Shown here: piece after piece, positions 45,472-52,529 of the stretch
Numbering within the stretch: the stretch's first letter is position 1
Layout of the letters: every line of letters begins with the position of its first letter
Source of the DNA: an uncultured Bacteroidales bacterium
Lineage (GTDB): Bacteria > Bacteroidota > Bacteroidia > Bacteroidales > UBA932
Length of the DNA: 64,000 nucleotides
Direction of reading: 5' to 3'
Assembly (NCBI GenBank): GCA_905235445.1
Contig: CAJOLJ010000002.1
Span: forward strand, 1-64,000
Notes under the pieces: model-generated
Told to the model about the DNA's origin: nothing
The model's input: only the letters and a program-made list of their open reading frames with translations
Databases searched by the model: none
Position numbers and translations under genes: made by a program

Positions 45472-46497
45472 CTATAAGTAAAATCTCAGGTTTGCTGCAG
45501 AGAGTGCCGTTGCCCCGGTAATGGGGCCCTCAAGCTTGCCGTCTATGGTCCTGTACATGCCAGGTTCCTTTACGATGGCATCCCGATACTCCTTCAGGGC
45601 AGTGCGGCTCACCTTGAGGACTTTGAAGGAACGGGGGATCTTCAGTACGAACACTTCCCTACCCCCGATGGATGCGGTGAGAATCGGTTCCTTCCTTTTC
45701 ATGGTGAGGGTCTGGAGGGTCATGCAGTTCTCGAACTCGAGGAACGAAAGACTGGTAAGGGAAGAGGGAAGGGTGATGTTCTCTACGGCGTTGCAGTGAA
45801 GGAACGCATTGTTCAGTATGGTATCGACTCCTTCCGGGACCTCTACGTCGGCGGACCTGTTCCTCGGGACCGAGAGAAGGGTCTTGCCTTCGTAGTCGTA
45901 CAGAATCCCGTCCACGGTCTTGAAAGAGCGGTTGTTTCCGTCAACCGTGATGTTCTCCAGGCATTCAAGGGTCTTGAGGCCCGTAATCTGGCGGACCTGG
46001 GCTGGAATGAATATCTCCCTGAGGGTGGATACCCAGCGGAACTCCTTAAGGTCCACTTTCTTCCATCCGCTTCCGAAAGACACGGACTTTAGGCCCGTTC
46101 CCATGAAGGCCTCTTCCCCGATGAAGACCTCATTAACGGGGAAAACCACCCCGCAGAGGGTCCTGCAGCCCTTGAAGGCACGGGGCCATATCGAATCCAG
46201 TGACGCGGGAAGGATGAGCTGCTCAACGGTATCATCCGGGCCGAATGCACCCTCGCCGATGGAGGTCACTTTGTAGACCTGCTTTTTGTAGATTACTTTC
46301 TCGGGAACTTCAACAGTCCCTGTGCGGGAAGAGCCGGGATTTACAAGCTGAACCCTCTTCTTCACGGGATCCCTTACCGTCAGGCGAAGTACATTGCCGC
46401 TGGCGGTCTTCACATTGAAAGACTGCGCAAGGGCTCCCCCGCCAAGGCAAAGGGAGAGCGTAACCGCTGCAAGTACTGTCCTAAGTATATTGTTCAT
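45472..46497 (-). CDS. secreted BspA-type leucine-rich repeat protein, copy 1
   Basis: A 341-residue protein starting at ATG 46497 (ILRTVLAAVTLSLCLGGGAL signal peptide; the longer frame from 46575 overlaps the upstream gene). The mature part begins with a beta domain (FNVKTASGNVLRLTVRDPVK) shared with the second copy at 51410-52459, then LRR_5/BspA repeats: YKVTSIGEGAFGPDDTVEQL, then LPASLDSIWPRAFKGCRTLC and later IPAQVRQITGLKTLECLENI. BspA repeats usually mediate binding to proteins or host surfaces. It lies in the promoter-A transcript between the short acidic protein and WHG copy 2. Confidence 0.85.
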   Translation of the reverse strand: MNNILRTVLAAVTLSLCLGGGALAQSFNVKTASGNVLRLTVRDPVKKRVQLVNPGSSRTGTVEVPEKVIYKKQVYKVTSIGEGAFGPDDTVEQLILPASLDSIWPRAFKGCRTLCGVVFPVNEVFIGEEAFMGTGLKSVSFGSGWKKVDLKEFRWVSTLREIFIPAQVRQITGLKTLECLENITVDGNNRSFKTVDGILYDYEGKTLLSVPRNRSADVEVPEGVDTILNNAFLHCNAVENITLPSSLTSLSFLEFENCMTLQTLTMKRKEPILTASIGGREVFVLKIPRSFKVLKVSRTALKEYRDAIVKEPGMYRTIDGKLEGPITGATALSAANLRFYL

Positions 46498-46544
46498 TTT
46501 CGGATATCGGGTTTTTGTCAAATGTGCGACGGGAGGGAGGGATG

Positions 46545-47021
46545 TCACTGAATGGGGTCGTCCCCGTCCAGGCATTGGGGCTGGGCAGCATCGACTTCAC
46601 TAAGATAAGCCTCCGTACCCTCTTCGCTTTCCACGGTCTGTCCATGGTCTTCGCCAAGTATCCTTACAAGGGAGGCCTCCTCATCGCCCCCTTCCTGGGG
46701 CTCCGTCATGATTTCAGCCTCAAGAAGGAACTCTTCTTCCTCCTCTTCGGGGCTGTCCTGCCTCTCAACCTCAACTGTAAGGGTCTCCTCTCCCCTTCTT
46801 TCATCCAGGGGCTGGACACTCACTATTACGGGAGAAGCGGAACCTCTGTGGCCACCGCCTATCATGGCGGCACCGCCAAGCGCCGCAGTCGTAGCGGCCC
46901 CCCTGAGTATGGGACGCAGCGAGCTGTCCTCCCCTTCCTTCTTCTCCCCGTCCGGCTCCCTGCTGGCAGGGATGTCCAGGGGAATGTCGTCCATGCAGGA
47001 CGAATCGTCGGATGATCTCAT
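46545..47021 (-). CDS. short acidic single-pass membrane protein, WHG-family relative without the WHG box
   Basis: A 158-residue protein, the first gene after promoter A. Layout matches the WHG-box proteins: cytoplasmic N-terminus with acidic and serine residues (RSSDDSSCMDDIPLDIP), one glycine/alanine-rich membrane helix (ILRGAATTAALGGAAMIGGG), then an acidic outside domain with Glu runs. The conserved GGLF-WHG box itself is missing. It may be a truncated or minimal member of the family. The gap to the leucine-rich repeat gene is 47 bases. Confidence 0.65.
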   Translation of the reverse strand: MRSSDDSSCMDDIPLDIPASREPDGEKKEGEDSSLRPILRGAATTAALGGAAMIGGGHRGSASPVIVSVQPLDERRGEETLTVEVERQDSPEEEEEEFLLEAEIMTEPQEGGDEEASLVRILGEDHGQTVESEEGTEAYLSEVDAAQPQCLDGDDPIQ

Positions 47022-47077
47022 GATAGAGTCCTCGTTTATTGTTCAGTCGTTATCTTTCCTGGGCCTTTCGTCCTATG

Positions 47078-47154
47078 CAAAACTATGACAATAAAATCAG
47101 CGGAAAGCATCCGGCCCATTATATTACACGAAACCCTCGGTTTAAATGACGAAA
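47078..47154 (-). promoter_or_regulatory. cluster promoter A: TTTCGT direct repeat plus -7 box
   Basis: On the minus strand: TTTCGTCA (47154-47147), 13 bases, TTTCGTGTAATA (47133-47122), 36 bases, TAGTTTTG (47085-47078), followed by C. The ATG at 47021 is 56 bases further on. No good -33 TTTG is present, as expected for an activated promoter. It should drive the long transcript from the short acidic protein through the leucine-rich repeat, WHG, FHA, PP2C and kinase genes. Confidence 0.85.
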
Positions 47155-47242
47155 TATCCGGTACCTATCCTTCCATCATCCCATACCAGGACCGACAAAC
47201 GCATGGTGAGGGGCATAGCTGGGCCTCATTCGATAACCGCAA

Positions 47243-47264
47243 TGCCGGACGAAGCCGTCCGGCA
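47243..47264 (-). terminator. terminator-like hairpin after WHG copy 3
   Basis: A perfect 9-bp stem TGCCGGACG/CGTCCGGCA with a four-base loop lies 36 bases after the stop at 47300; the minus strand continues TTGCGGTTATC, a weak T tract. Confidence 0.55.
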
Positions 47265-47299
47265 AATAAGTCGAGTATCGTTGAAGAGTGGACCCTCTC

Positions 47300-48046
47300 C
47301 TAGAGGCCGCCATCATCCACCCAGTCACCCCCGAGAGGGGCATCCGTATCCTCGGGGTAGAGTTCCACCCCGCCGTCAAGGGCCGCTTCCGGAATGCCCG
47401 CAAGGGCGTTTCCGATGTCACCGGGGTCCCCTTCGGTGGCGATTCCGATGGCGAGGGGCTCCTCCTCCCCGTAGCCTCCTTCCGGCTCGATCTCAGCCTG
47501 GGCTATGAGGGTGGTCTCCACTTCCTCGTAATCGTCATCCTCCCGCACCTCGACCTCCTGCTCCACTTCCACTTCAGTCACAGGCTCGTCATGACCCACT
47601 TCAGCCATGGCGATATAGGTACGGTTCTGCGGGGAGCCATACTCGGGGACCTGGACATTGGCACTGGCCATCATGGTCTCGAACTCGGATCGCAGGGACC
47701 TGTCCAGGGAATCCCACTCCTCGGGGGTATAGGTTGAATGGACCTGCCCGTGCCAGGGGAACAGTCCTCCGGGACCGACCTGGGCCCTTGCGGCCTCGAA
47801 GGCCTCATCGAATTTCATGGAATCGAAATCCCCGTTGGCGACGGGGGCGGCGTCACGGTGGACAGGGCTCACCATCGCATTTATGGTTCCGCCCATTTCC
47901 TGGGCTCCAAGTGCGTAAGCTGTGCCGAAGACGGCACCGGGAAGAGCGGCTCCGAGTTTGAGCCCTGAGGTGGAAGAAGCACTCTTGGAGGGTTCCGAGA
48001 GCATCTTCTTTCCCTTGGGTGTATTTTTGGCATCCTTTGTTTTCAT
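47300..48046 (-). CDS. WHG-box acidic single-pass membrane protein, copy 3
   Basis: A 248-residue family member. The basic, serine/threonine-rich N-terminus (TKDAKNTPKGKKMLSEPSKS) lacks the acidic threonine box. The membrane helix is LKLGAALPGAVFGTAYALGA, and the shared box is AFEAARAQVGPGGLFPWHGQ followed by VHSTYTPEEWDSL. The tail is acidic and ends in GDWVDDGGL. It is most similar to the neighbouring copy 4, including the stretch FDSMKFDEAFEAAR, so these two look like a recent tandem duplication. It has its own -7 box but no TTTCGT repeats. Confidence 0.75.
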   Translation of the reverse strand: MKTKDAKNTPKGKKMLSEPSKSASSTSGLKLGAALPGAVFGTAYALGAQEMGGTINAMVSPVHRDAAPVANGDFDSMKFDEAFEAARAQVGPGGLFPWHGQVHSTYTPEEWDSLDRSLRSEFETMMASANVQVPEYGSPQNRTYIAMAEVGHDEPVTEVEVEQEVEVREDDDYEEVETTLIAQAEIEPEGGYGEEEPLAIGIATEGDPGDIGNALAGIPEAALDGGVELYPEDTDAPLGGDWVDDGGL

Positions 48047-48089
48047 GACAATGGGTGGTGGTGTGTGTGGTTACTGCTTAGTGTCTATG

Positions 48090-48097
48090 CAAATTTA
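48090..48097 (-). promoter_or_regulatory. -7 box upstream of WHG copy 3
   Basis: On the minus strand TAAATTTG followed by C is a perfect match 43 bases before the ATG at 48046. At the positions where the TTTCGT repeats would be expected (48134-48145 and 48159-48166) the sequence does not match. Confidence 0.5.
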
Positions 48098-48118
48098 CCG
48101 TTCTTGTATGATAAAAGC

Positions 48119-48136
48119 ATTCCCCAAGGGGGAAAA
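48119..48136 (-). terminator. terminator-like hairpin after WHG copy 4
   Basis: On the minus strand a TTCCCC/GGGGAA stem with a short loop is followed by TGCTTTT. It lies about 40 bases after the stop at 48177. Confidence 0.5.
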
Positions 48137-48176
48137 TATCGGGAAGGACACTCTCTTTGAGTCTGATTTCCCCTCT

Positions 48177-48869
48177 CTACGCTTCTTCGGGACCTTCCGC
48201 TGAGGGGGCTATCCATCCCTCCGGGCCAAGTTCGACTCCGTCCTGCTCCCCTTCGCTATCCCCAGAGAATGAAGCGTGACCGACCTCACTTGTTCTCCCT
48301 GAGGTGGGAAGACTGTATCCTCCCTCCTCCTCCACCTCTGCGAGAGCGAGGATGTCAGAGGGACTCTGCATGGCATCCGGCTCTTCCAGTCCTTCTTCAA
48401 GGCCCTCATCTCCTTCGGTATCGGAAGGAAGCTCCTCTGCGAGAACGGAGGTTGTGACATGGAGGGTACCGTGGCGGGGTCCCTCATATTCAGGGACAGG
48501 GACCGGCGTGGTAGCCATCAAGGTCCTGAACTGAGCCTTGAGCTCCCCGTCCAGGGACTCCCACTCCTCGGGAGTGTACGTGTAATGGACTTTCCCGTGC
48601 CAGGGGAACAGTCCCCCGGGCCCCACCTGGGACCTTGCCGCCTCGAAGGCCTCCTCGAATTTCATGGAATCGAAATCCCCGCTGGCGACGGGAGCGGAGT
48701 CCCTGTGGGTGGGGCCTGCAACTGCACTTACCTCTGCGCCCAGCTCCTGGGTTGAGAGCATGTAGGCCGCAGCGAATGCCGCTCCGGGAAGGGCTGTTGC
48801 AAGGCTGACGGAGGAAGAGGCCTCCTGACGGGGACAGCTGGAAGTATGTCTTGGGTCTTTCGTTTTCAT
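48177..48869 (-). CDS. WHG-box acidic single-pass membrane protein, copy 4
   Basis: A 230-residue family member from ATG 48869 (MKTKDPRHTSS aligns with MKTKDAKNTPK of copy 3; the frame from 49004 runs through promoter B and is rejected). The membrane helix is VSLATALPGAAFAAAYMLST, the shared box is AFEAARSQVGPGGLFPWHGK followed by VHYTYTPEEWESL. A beta-like segment (ATTPVPVPEYEGPRHGTLHV) and a glutamate-rich tail follow. It lacks the acidic threonine box. It has its own promoter B and a hairpin at its end. Confidence 0.75.
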   Translation of the reverse strand: MKTKDPRHTSSCPRQEASSSVSLATALPGAAFAAAYMLSTQELGAEVSAVAGPTHRDSAPVASGDFDSMKFEEAFEAARSQVGPGGLFPWHGKVHYTYTPEEWESLDGELKAQFRTLMATTPVPVPEYEGPRHGTLHVTTSVLAEELPSDTEGDEGLEEGLEEPDAMQSPSDILALAEVEEEGGYSLPTSGRTSEVGHASFSGDSEGEQDGVELGPEGWIAPSAEGPEEA

Positions 48870-48910
48870 GGTGAAGAATGATTCTTGTGTCCAACTTCGT
48901 TTTCCGGAAG

Positions 48911-48988
48911 CAAAAATAGGGTCGGGAGGGGGGAAGCGCAAAGCCTTTGGCAGAATATTACACGAAAGGTGCCTCAGGGGTGACGAAA
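48911..48988 (-). promoter_or_regulatory. cluster promoter B: TTTCGT direct repeat plus -7 box
   Basis: On the minus strand: TTTCGTCA (48988-48981), 13 bases, TTTCGTGTAATA (48967-48956), 37 bases, TATTTTTG (48918-48911), followed by C. A TTTG lies 20 bases ahead of the -7 box and fits a -33 element. The ATG at 48869 follows after 41 bases. Confidence 0.85.
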
Positions 48989-49025
48989 GTCTTCGGCGGT
49001 ACAAAACCTCCCTTCAGGCGGGGTG

Positions 49026-49057
49026 TCAAAATGGCCGGGGCAGAGACTCCGGCCATT
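49026..49057 (-). terminator. terminator after WHG copy 5
   Basis: AATGGCCGG and CCGGCCATT form a perfect 9-bp stem with a 10-base loop; the minus strand continues TTTGAC. It lies 34 bases after the stop at 49092. Confidence 0.7.
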
Positions 49058-49091
49058 CTCATCCATGGTACACGCTGGGCTTTTGCAAGAA

Positions 49092-50210
49092 TTAGAGGAT
49101 ATCCATGGAATCATCGTTGGAGAATGCGGGAGCGTCATCCTGCGAAGTGCTGTCAAAGGACGCTATCCCCTCGGAATGAAATCCCGGCATGGCGATGGGA
49201 GCATCCGGTTCGAAAGCCTCGCCCGGACCGAACTGACCGTCGTCGTTCCTGTCCACGAAAAGGATGTCGACCTGGCCATCCCCGTCGGAGTCCACGAGCC
49301 TGGCAACATGTCCATCCAAAAGGGTATCCACGGCCCTTGCAGCAGACTCGTCGTCCTGCACGCTCTCAGCCTCGAGAACTTCGATCTCCTCTTCCTCGAT
49401 GTCCTCATCGCTGAGGATTTGACCTTCCTCCTCCTCTTCATCATAAGACTCGGCCTCGTCAGATTCCATCTCGACTATGACGGCCTCCTGCTCGTCCTCC
49501 ACGATGGGCTGAGGGTCCTCTTCCAGCTCTACCGGTACATCAAGATCTGACATCTCGTCAAGATCTGACATCTCGTCAAGATCTGACATCTCGTCAAGAT
49601 CTGACATCTCGTCAAGATCTGACATCTCGTCAAGATCTGACATCTCGTCTTCGAGCGCCTCTTCTATGGGGGCTTCGGGTGCCTCGGTGCTCAGTGGAGA
49701 GGGCTCTTCGGTCTTCTCCTCCCAGGGAGCCACATCGACATGGGTCGCCGCTATGACAGAGTCATACTGAGCGTGCTGCTCCTCACTCATAGCCTCCCAC
49801 TCCTCGCTATTGTAGGTGGAGTAGATTTTCCCGTGCCAGGAGAAAAGTCCGCCGGGGCCCACTTCCTCACGGGCGGCATTGAAAGCCCTGACAAAGCCCA
49901 TGGAGTTGTCCACGCATGTGGCAACGGGTGCCTCGGTCTGGGGAACGTCAACCGTCTCGGGTTCCTCCCGGGGAGCCTCGGGCACTTGCTGGGGAGTGCT
50001 TTCGGCACGAAGGCCCTGGGCAATGAGGACTCCGCCACCTATCACCGCCACGGCAGGGACCGCTCCAAGGAGCACCTTCCCGGCGGATACGGTCTTCTTT
50101 TGGGGAGCTTTCGCCTCAGGGGCATTCTCCACGAAGGGAGAAGAGGATATGGCACCCAGGATGGTCTCATCTCCATCCATCGGAATGTTGAAATCAGGCT
50201 TTGTTTTCAT
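49092..50210 (-). CDS. WHG-box acidic single-pass membrane protein, copy 5, with DEMSDL repeats
   Basis: The longest family member (372 residues). The N-terminus carries the acidic threonine box GDETILGAISSSPFVENAP, then the membrane helix (VLLGAVPAVAVIGGGVLIAQ), a Pro/Glu linker, the shared box AFNAAREEVGPGGLFSWHGK followed by IYSTYNSEEWEAM (about residues 110-140), six perfect DEMSDL hexapeptides encoded by an 18-bp tandem repeat, a long acidic region, and a C-terminal DSDGDGQVDILFVDRNDD loop of calcium-binding type as in copy 1. The end is DAPAFSNDDSMDIL. It forms a single-gene transcript between promoter C and a terminator. Function unknown. Confidence 0.78.
   Translation of the reverse strand: MKTKPDFNIPMDGDETILGAISSSPFVENAPEAKAPQKKTVSAGKVLLGAVPAVAVIGGGVLIAQGLRAESTPQQVPEAPREEPETVDVPQTEAPVATCVDNSMGFVRAFNAAREEVGPGGLFSWHGKIYSTYNSEEWEAMSEEQHAQYDSVIAATHVDVAPWEEKTEEPSPLSTEAPEAPIEEALEDEMSDLDEMSDLDEMSDLDEMSDLDEMSDLDEMSDLDVPVELEEDPQPIVEDEQEAVIVEMESDEAESYDEEEEEGQILSDEDIEEEEIEVLEAESVQDDESAARAVDTLLDGHVARLVDSDGDGQVDILFVDRNDDGQFGPGEAFEPDAPIAMPGFHSEGIASFDSTSQDDAPAFSNDDSMDIL
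49541..49648 (-). repeat. six identical 18-bp tandem repeats
   Basis: The unit CAAGATCTGACATCTCGT (plus strand) occurs six times without a single difference, in frame, and encodes DEMSDL six times in WHG copy 5. Perfect identity and multiple-of-three length suggest recent expansion and copy-number variation by slippage without breaking the gene. Confidence 0.98.
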
Positions 50211-50239
50211 GGTATAGTGTGTTTTATTGTTTCCGGGAG

Positions 50240-50316
50240 CAAAATTACGGGCTGGATTTCATTTCCCGAAAGGACGGTCCCGTTATTACACGAAAGGGGC
50301 CTTTTAGCTGACGAAA
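50240..50316 (-). promoter_or_regulatory. cluster promoter C: TTTCGT direct repeat plus -7 box
   Basis: On the minus strand: TTTCGTCA (50316-50309), 13 bases, TTTCGTGTAATA (50295-50284), 36 bases, TAATTTTG (50247-50240), followed by C. TTTC lies 20 bases before the -7 box in the -33 position. The ATG at 50210 follows after 29 bases. Confidence 0.85.
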
Positions 50317-50351
50317 TCCTTTTTTGCCCTCTCGTACAGGGACCCTAAGGC

Positions 50352-51239
50352 TCACCTTGCAATGTACATCCAGGCGCCTATGCCAAGAATGACAAGAAGA
50401 AGGATTATGATAATCCATAGTCCAGCACCTCTTTTCTTTTTAGCCCTCTGCCCTGTCCCCTTAGGGCAGGAGGGGACAGGGTCATCCCCGACACTCAGGA
50501 CCCTTATCAGGTGAGCGGAATGGTTGTCCTTGTTGTTTTGGGTAAGACGGAGGAGGGTCTCCCTTTTTGCGGCATCGTCGCAGGGCATGGAGATTATTCT
50601 TACCAGGTCATCATCATCCATTTCCTCCAGCATGCCGTCGGAGCACATGTAGAAATAATCCCCCGGGCGGATATCGGTCAGAAGGGAAATGTCCGCCCTG
50701 GTGCGGCGTTCCTGTCCCGCCTGGACCGCCCTTGTTATGACATTTTTCTGCCCGAATGTCTTTGCGGACTCCTCATCCAGTTCACCCAGCGAAAGCAGGT
50801 CGTTCAGGAGGGAATGGTCCCTTGTCCTGTGCACTATCCTTCCCTCGGAGGGCCTTATCTGGTAAATGCGGCTGTCCCCTATGTGGGCAAGCAGGCACCC
50901 CCCTGGATGGAACTTCAGGAATGTGAGGGTGGTCCCCATCCTTTTTTCAGACCCGTCATCCTTCCGGTCAAGCTCATCGTAGGCAGCCCCGAGCGCCTCC
51001 TCGAACATCTGGGGTGTGAACGCCGAGCGGTCCATGTCGTTGGAGAGGATGTAGGAACTCATCCGCTCACAGACAGTCCTGGAGGCGACTTCGCCCTGCG
51101 AGTGCCCTCCCATGCCGTCACACAGGATGTACAGGTCGCTGGAGAAGGGCTCTTCCCCCCGCTGCGGGTAAAGGCTGTCCTCCTGGTTGGCCCTCCTGCC
51201 GATTTCATGGATGGAAAGGGCCTGTGTTTTTATCGTCAT
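50352..51239 (-). CDS. PP2C-family Ser/Thr phosphatase, copy 2, tail-anchored
   Basis: A 295-residue paralogue of the PP2C at 42557-43855. Metal motifs: ANQEDSLYPQ, LYILCDGMGGHSQGEVAS, LLAHIGDSRIYQI and GDYFYMCSDGMLEEM. The C-terminus is a basic segment and one membrane helix (AGLWIIIILLLVILGIGAWM), without the long linker of copy 1. It lies downstream of the second leucine-rich repeat gene with a 170-base gap that holds a perfect 11-bp inverted repeat, and upstream of promoter C. It probably belongs to the promoter-D transcript and serves as a second eraser of kinase marks. Confidence 0.92.
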   Translation of the reverse strand: MTIKTQALSIHEIGRRANQEDSLYPQRGEEPFSSDLYILCDGMGGHSQGEVASRTVCERMSSYILSNDMDRSAFTPQMFEEALGAAYDELDRKDDGSEKRMGTTLTFLKFHPGGCLLAHIGDSRIYQIRPSEGRIVHRTRDHSLLNDLLSLGELDEESAKTFGQKNVITRAVQAGQERRTRADISLLTDIRPGDYFYMCSDGMLEEMDDDDLVRIISMPCDDAAKRETLLRLTQNNKDNHSAHLIRVLSVGDDPVPSCPKGTGQRAKKKRGAGLWIIIILLLVILGIGAWMYIAR

Positions 51240-51271
51240 GAGTGGTGGCGTGTTTGACTGATTTCATTCTC

Positions 51272-51294
51272 TTTGAAGGGACGGTCCCTTCAAA
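51272..51294. repeat. perfect 11-bp inverted repeat between leucine-rich repeat and PP2C genes
   Basis: TTTGAAGGGAC, one G, then GTCCCTTCAAA. No T run follows on the minus strand. It may be a processing or attenuation hairpin that sets the ratio of the two products, or a protein-binding palindrome. Confidence 0.6.
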
Positions 51295-51409
51295 AGGATT
51301 GAAGCACCACGAAGCAGGTAGAGTGAGGTGCTTTCCCGTCCTTTGGGGTAGATTCATGTCTACGGGGGGTCCTCCAGATGAAGGGCAGCCCCCCGGTATG
51401 CGGCCAGGG

Positions 51410-52459
51410 TTACATAAGCCTTCTCACTTTGCTCTCGACCAGGAATGTCTCCTCCCTGAAAGACTCCGGAAGAGTGTCTTCAAGGGTGGTATATTCCCCT
51501 TTCCTCGAACAAACGGCATCCCTGTAAGTGACGACGCTGTTCCCGGGGACCCTTACGATAGTGGAGGCGGAGGGGAGCTTGAGGGTGAACACCTCCACCC
51601 CTTCGTACTTTGCCGTCTTTATGGGTGCGGTCCTATGGAACACTATCTGGTGAAGGGCCGTGCAGGATGCGAACTCGAGGAATGACATGGTGGTGAGAGT
51701 GGTGGGAAGATCGACTCTTTCCACGGAGGTGCACTCCCCGAAAGCCCCGCCCATTATTGTGGTAACGCCCTCCGCGACAACCACTGTGCCCTCGGCGGTC
51801 CTGGGGCAGAAGTACAGGATGGAGCCGTCCGCATTGTACAGGAGCCCGTCCTCGAACTTGTAGTAGGGATTGTTACGGTCCACTACGACAGTCCTCAGGG
51901 AAGGAAGGCGCTTGAGATTGCTTATCTGACGGACAGATGCGGGAATGTACACTTCACTCAGAGCCTCGCAGTCCCCGAACTCCTTGAACTCAATCTTCTT
52001 CCATTCATTCCCGAAAGATACTGCACTAAGGGCGGTGCAGCCCTTGAAGGCCCCCTCCCCTATGGTAACTTCGTCCCCGGGGAAGACAACTCCCGTCAGG
52101 GATGAGCAACCCTCGAATGCCCCAGCCTCTATGCTGCGGACAGAGGACGGGAGGATGAGTTTCTCGACCTTGTCATCACTTCCGAACGCGCCCTTCCCGA
52201 TGGAGACCACCCTGTAGATAACCTTCTTGTACTGCACCCTTCCCGGGATCTCGATGACTCCGGTCCTGACCTTGGCATCACCCGGCTTGGAACAGGCGGA
52301 GAGTTCCAGGGTATGCTTGTCCGGGTCCTTGACACTCATGTATAGGACATTGCCGGAGGGTGTGCGCACAGTGAAATCATGCGCATGGGAAGAGGTTCCC
52401 AGAAGGGAGAGAAGCACAGAGGCCAGAAGAATGCCGCGGCCAATTTTCATCGTATTCAT
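51410..52459 (-). CDS. secreted BspA-type leucine-rich repeat protein, copy 2
   Basis: A 349-residue paralogue of the gene at 45472-46497. ATG 52459 (or 52450) opens the signal peptide GRGILLASVLLSLLGTSSHA; the frame from 52870 reads back through promoter D and the kinase gene and is rejected. The mature N-terminus FTVRTPSGNVLYMSVKDPDK matches copy 1. Repeats include YRVVSIGKGAFGSDDKVEKL, then LPSSVRSIEAGAFEGCSSLT and FPGDEVTIGEGAFKGCTALS. It heads the promoter-D transcript with the second PP2C gene. Expected location: periplasm or cell surface. Confidence 0.87.
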   Translation of the reverse strand: MNTMKIGRGILLASVLLSLLGTSSHAHDFTVRTPSGNVLYMSVKDPDKHTLELSACSKPGDAKVRTGVIEIPGRVQYKKVIYRVVSIGKGAFGSDDKVEKLILPSSVRSIEAGAFEGCSSLTGVVFPGDEVTIGEGAFKGCTALSAVSFGNEWKKIEFKEFGDCEALSEVYIPASVRQISNLKRLPSLRTVVVDRNNPYYKFEDGLLYNADGSILYFCPRTAEGTVVVAEGVTTIMGGAFGECTSVERVDLPTTLTTMSFLEFASCTALHQIVFHRTAPIKTAKYEGVEVFTLKLPSASTIVRVPGNSVVTYRDAVCSRKGEYTTLEDTLPESFREETFLVESKVRRLM

Positions 52460-52529
52460 TTCAATTGTCAAATTATCAATTCTCGGGATGACGGGTGGTG
52501 AAAGGAAACCACCTTTCCTTTTTCTGCAG

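Noticed and set aside
49541..49648. CRISPR-like array
   Set aside because: The 18-bp units are directly adjacent without spacers and lie in frame inside a protein gene.
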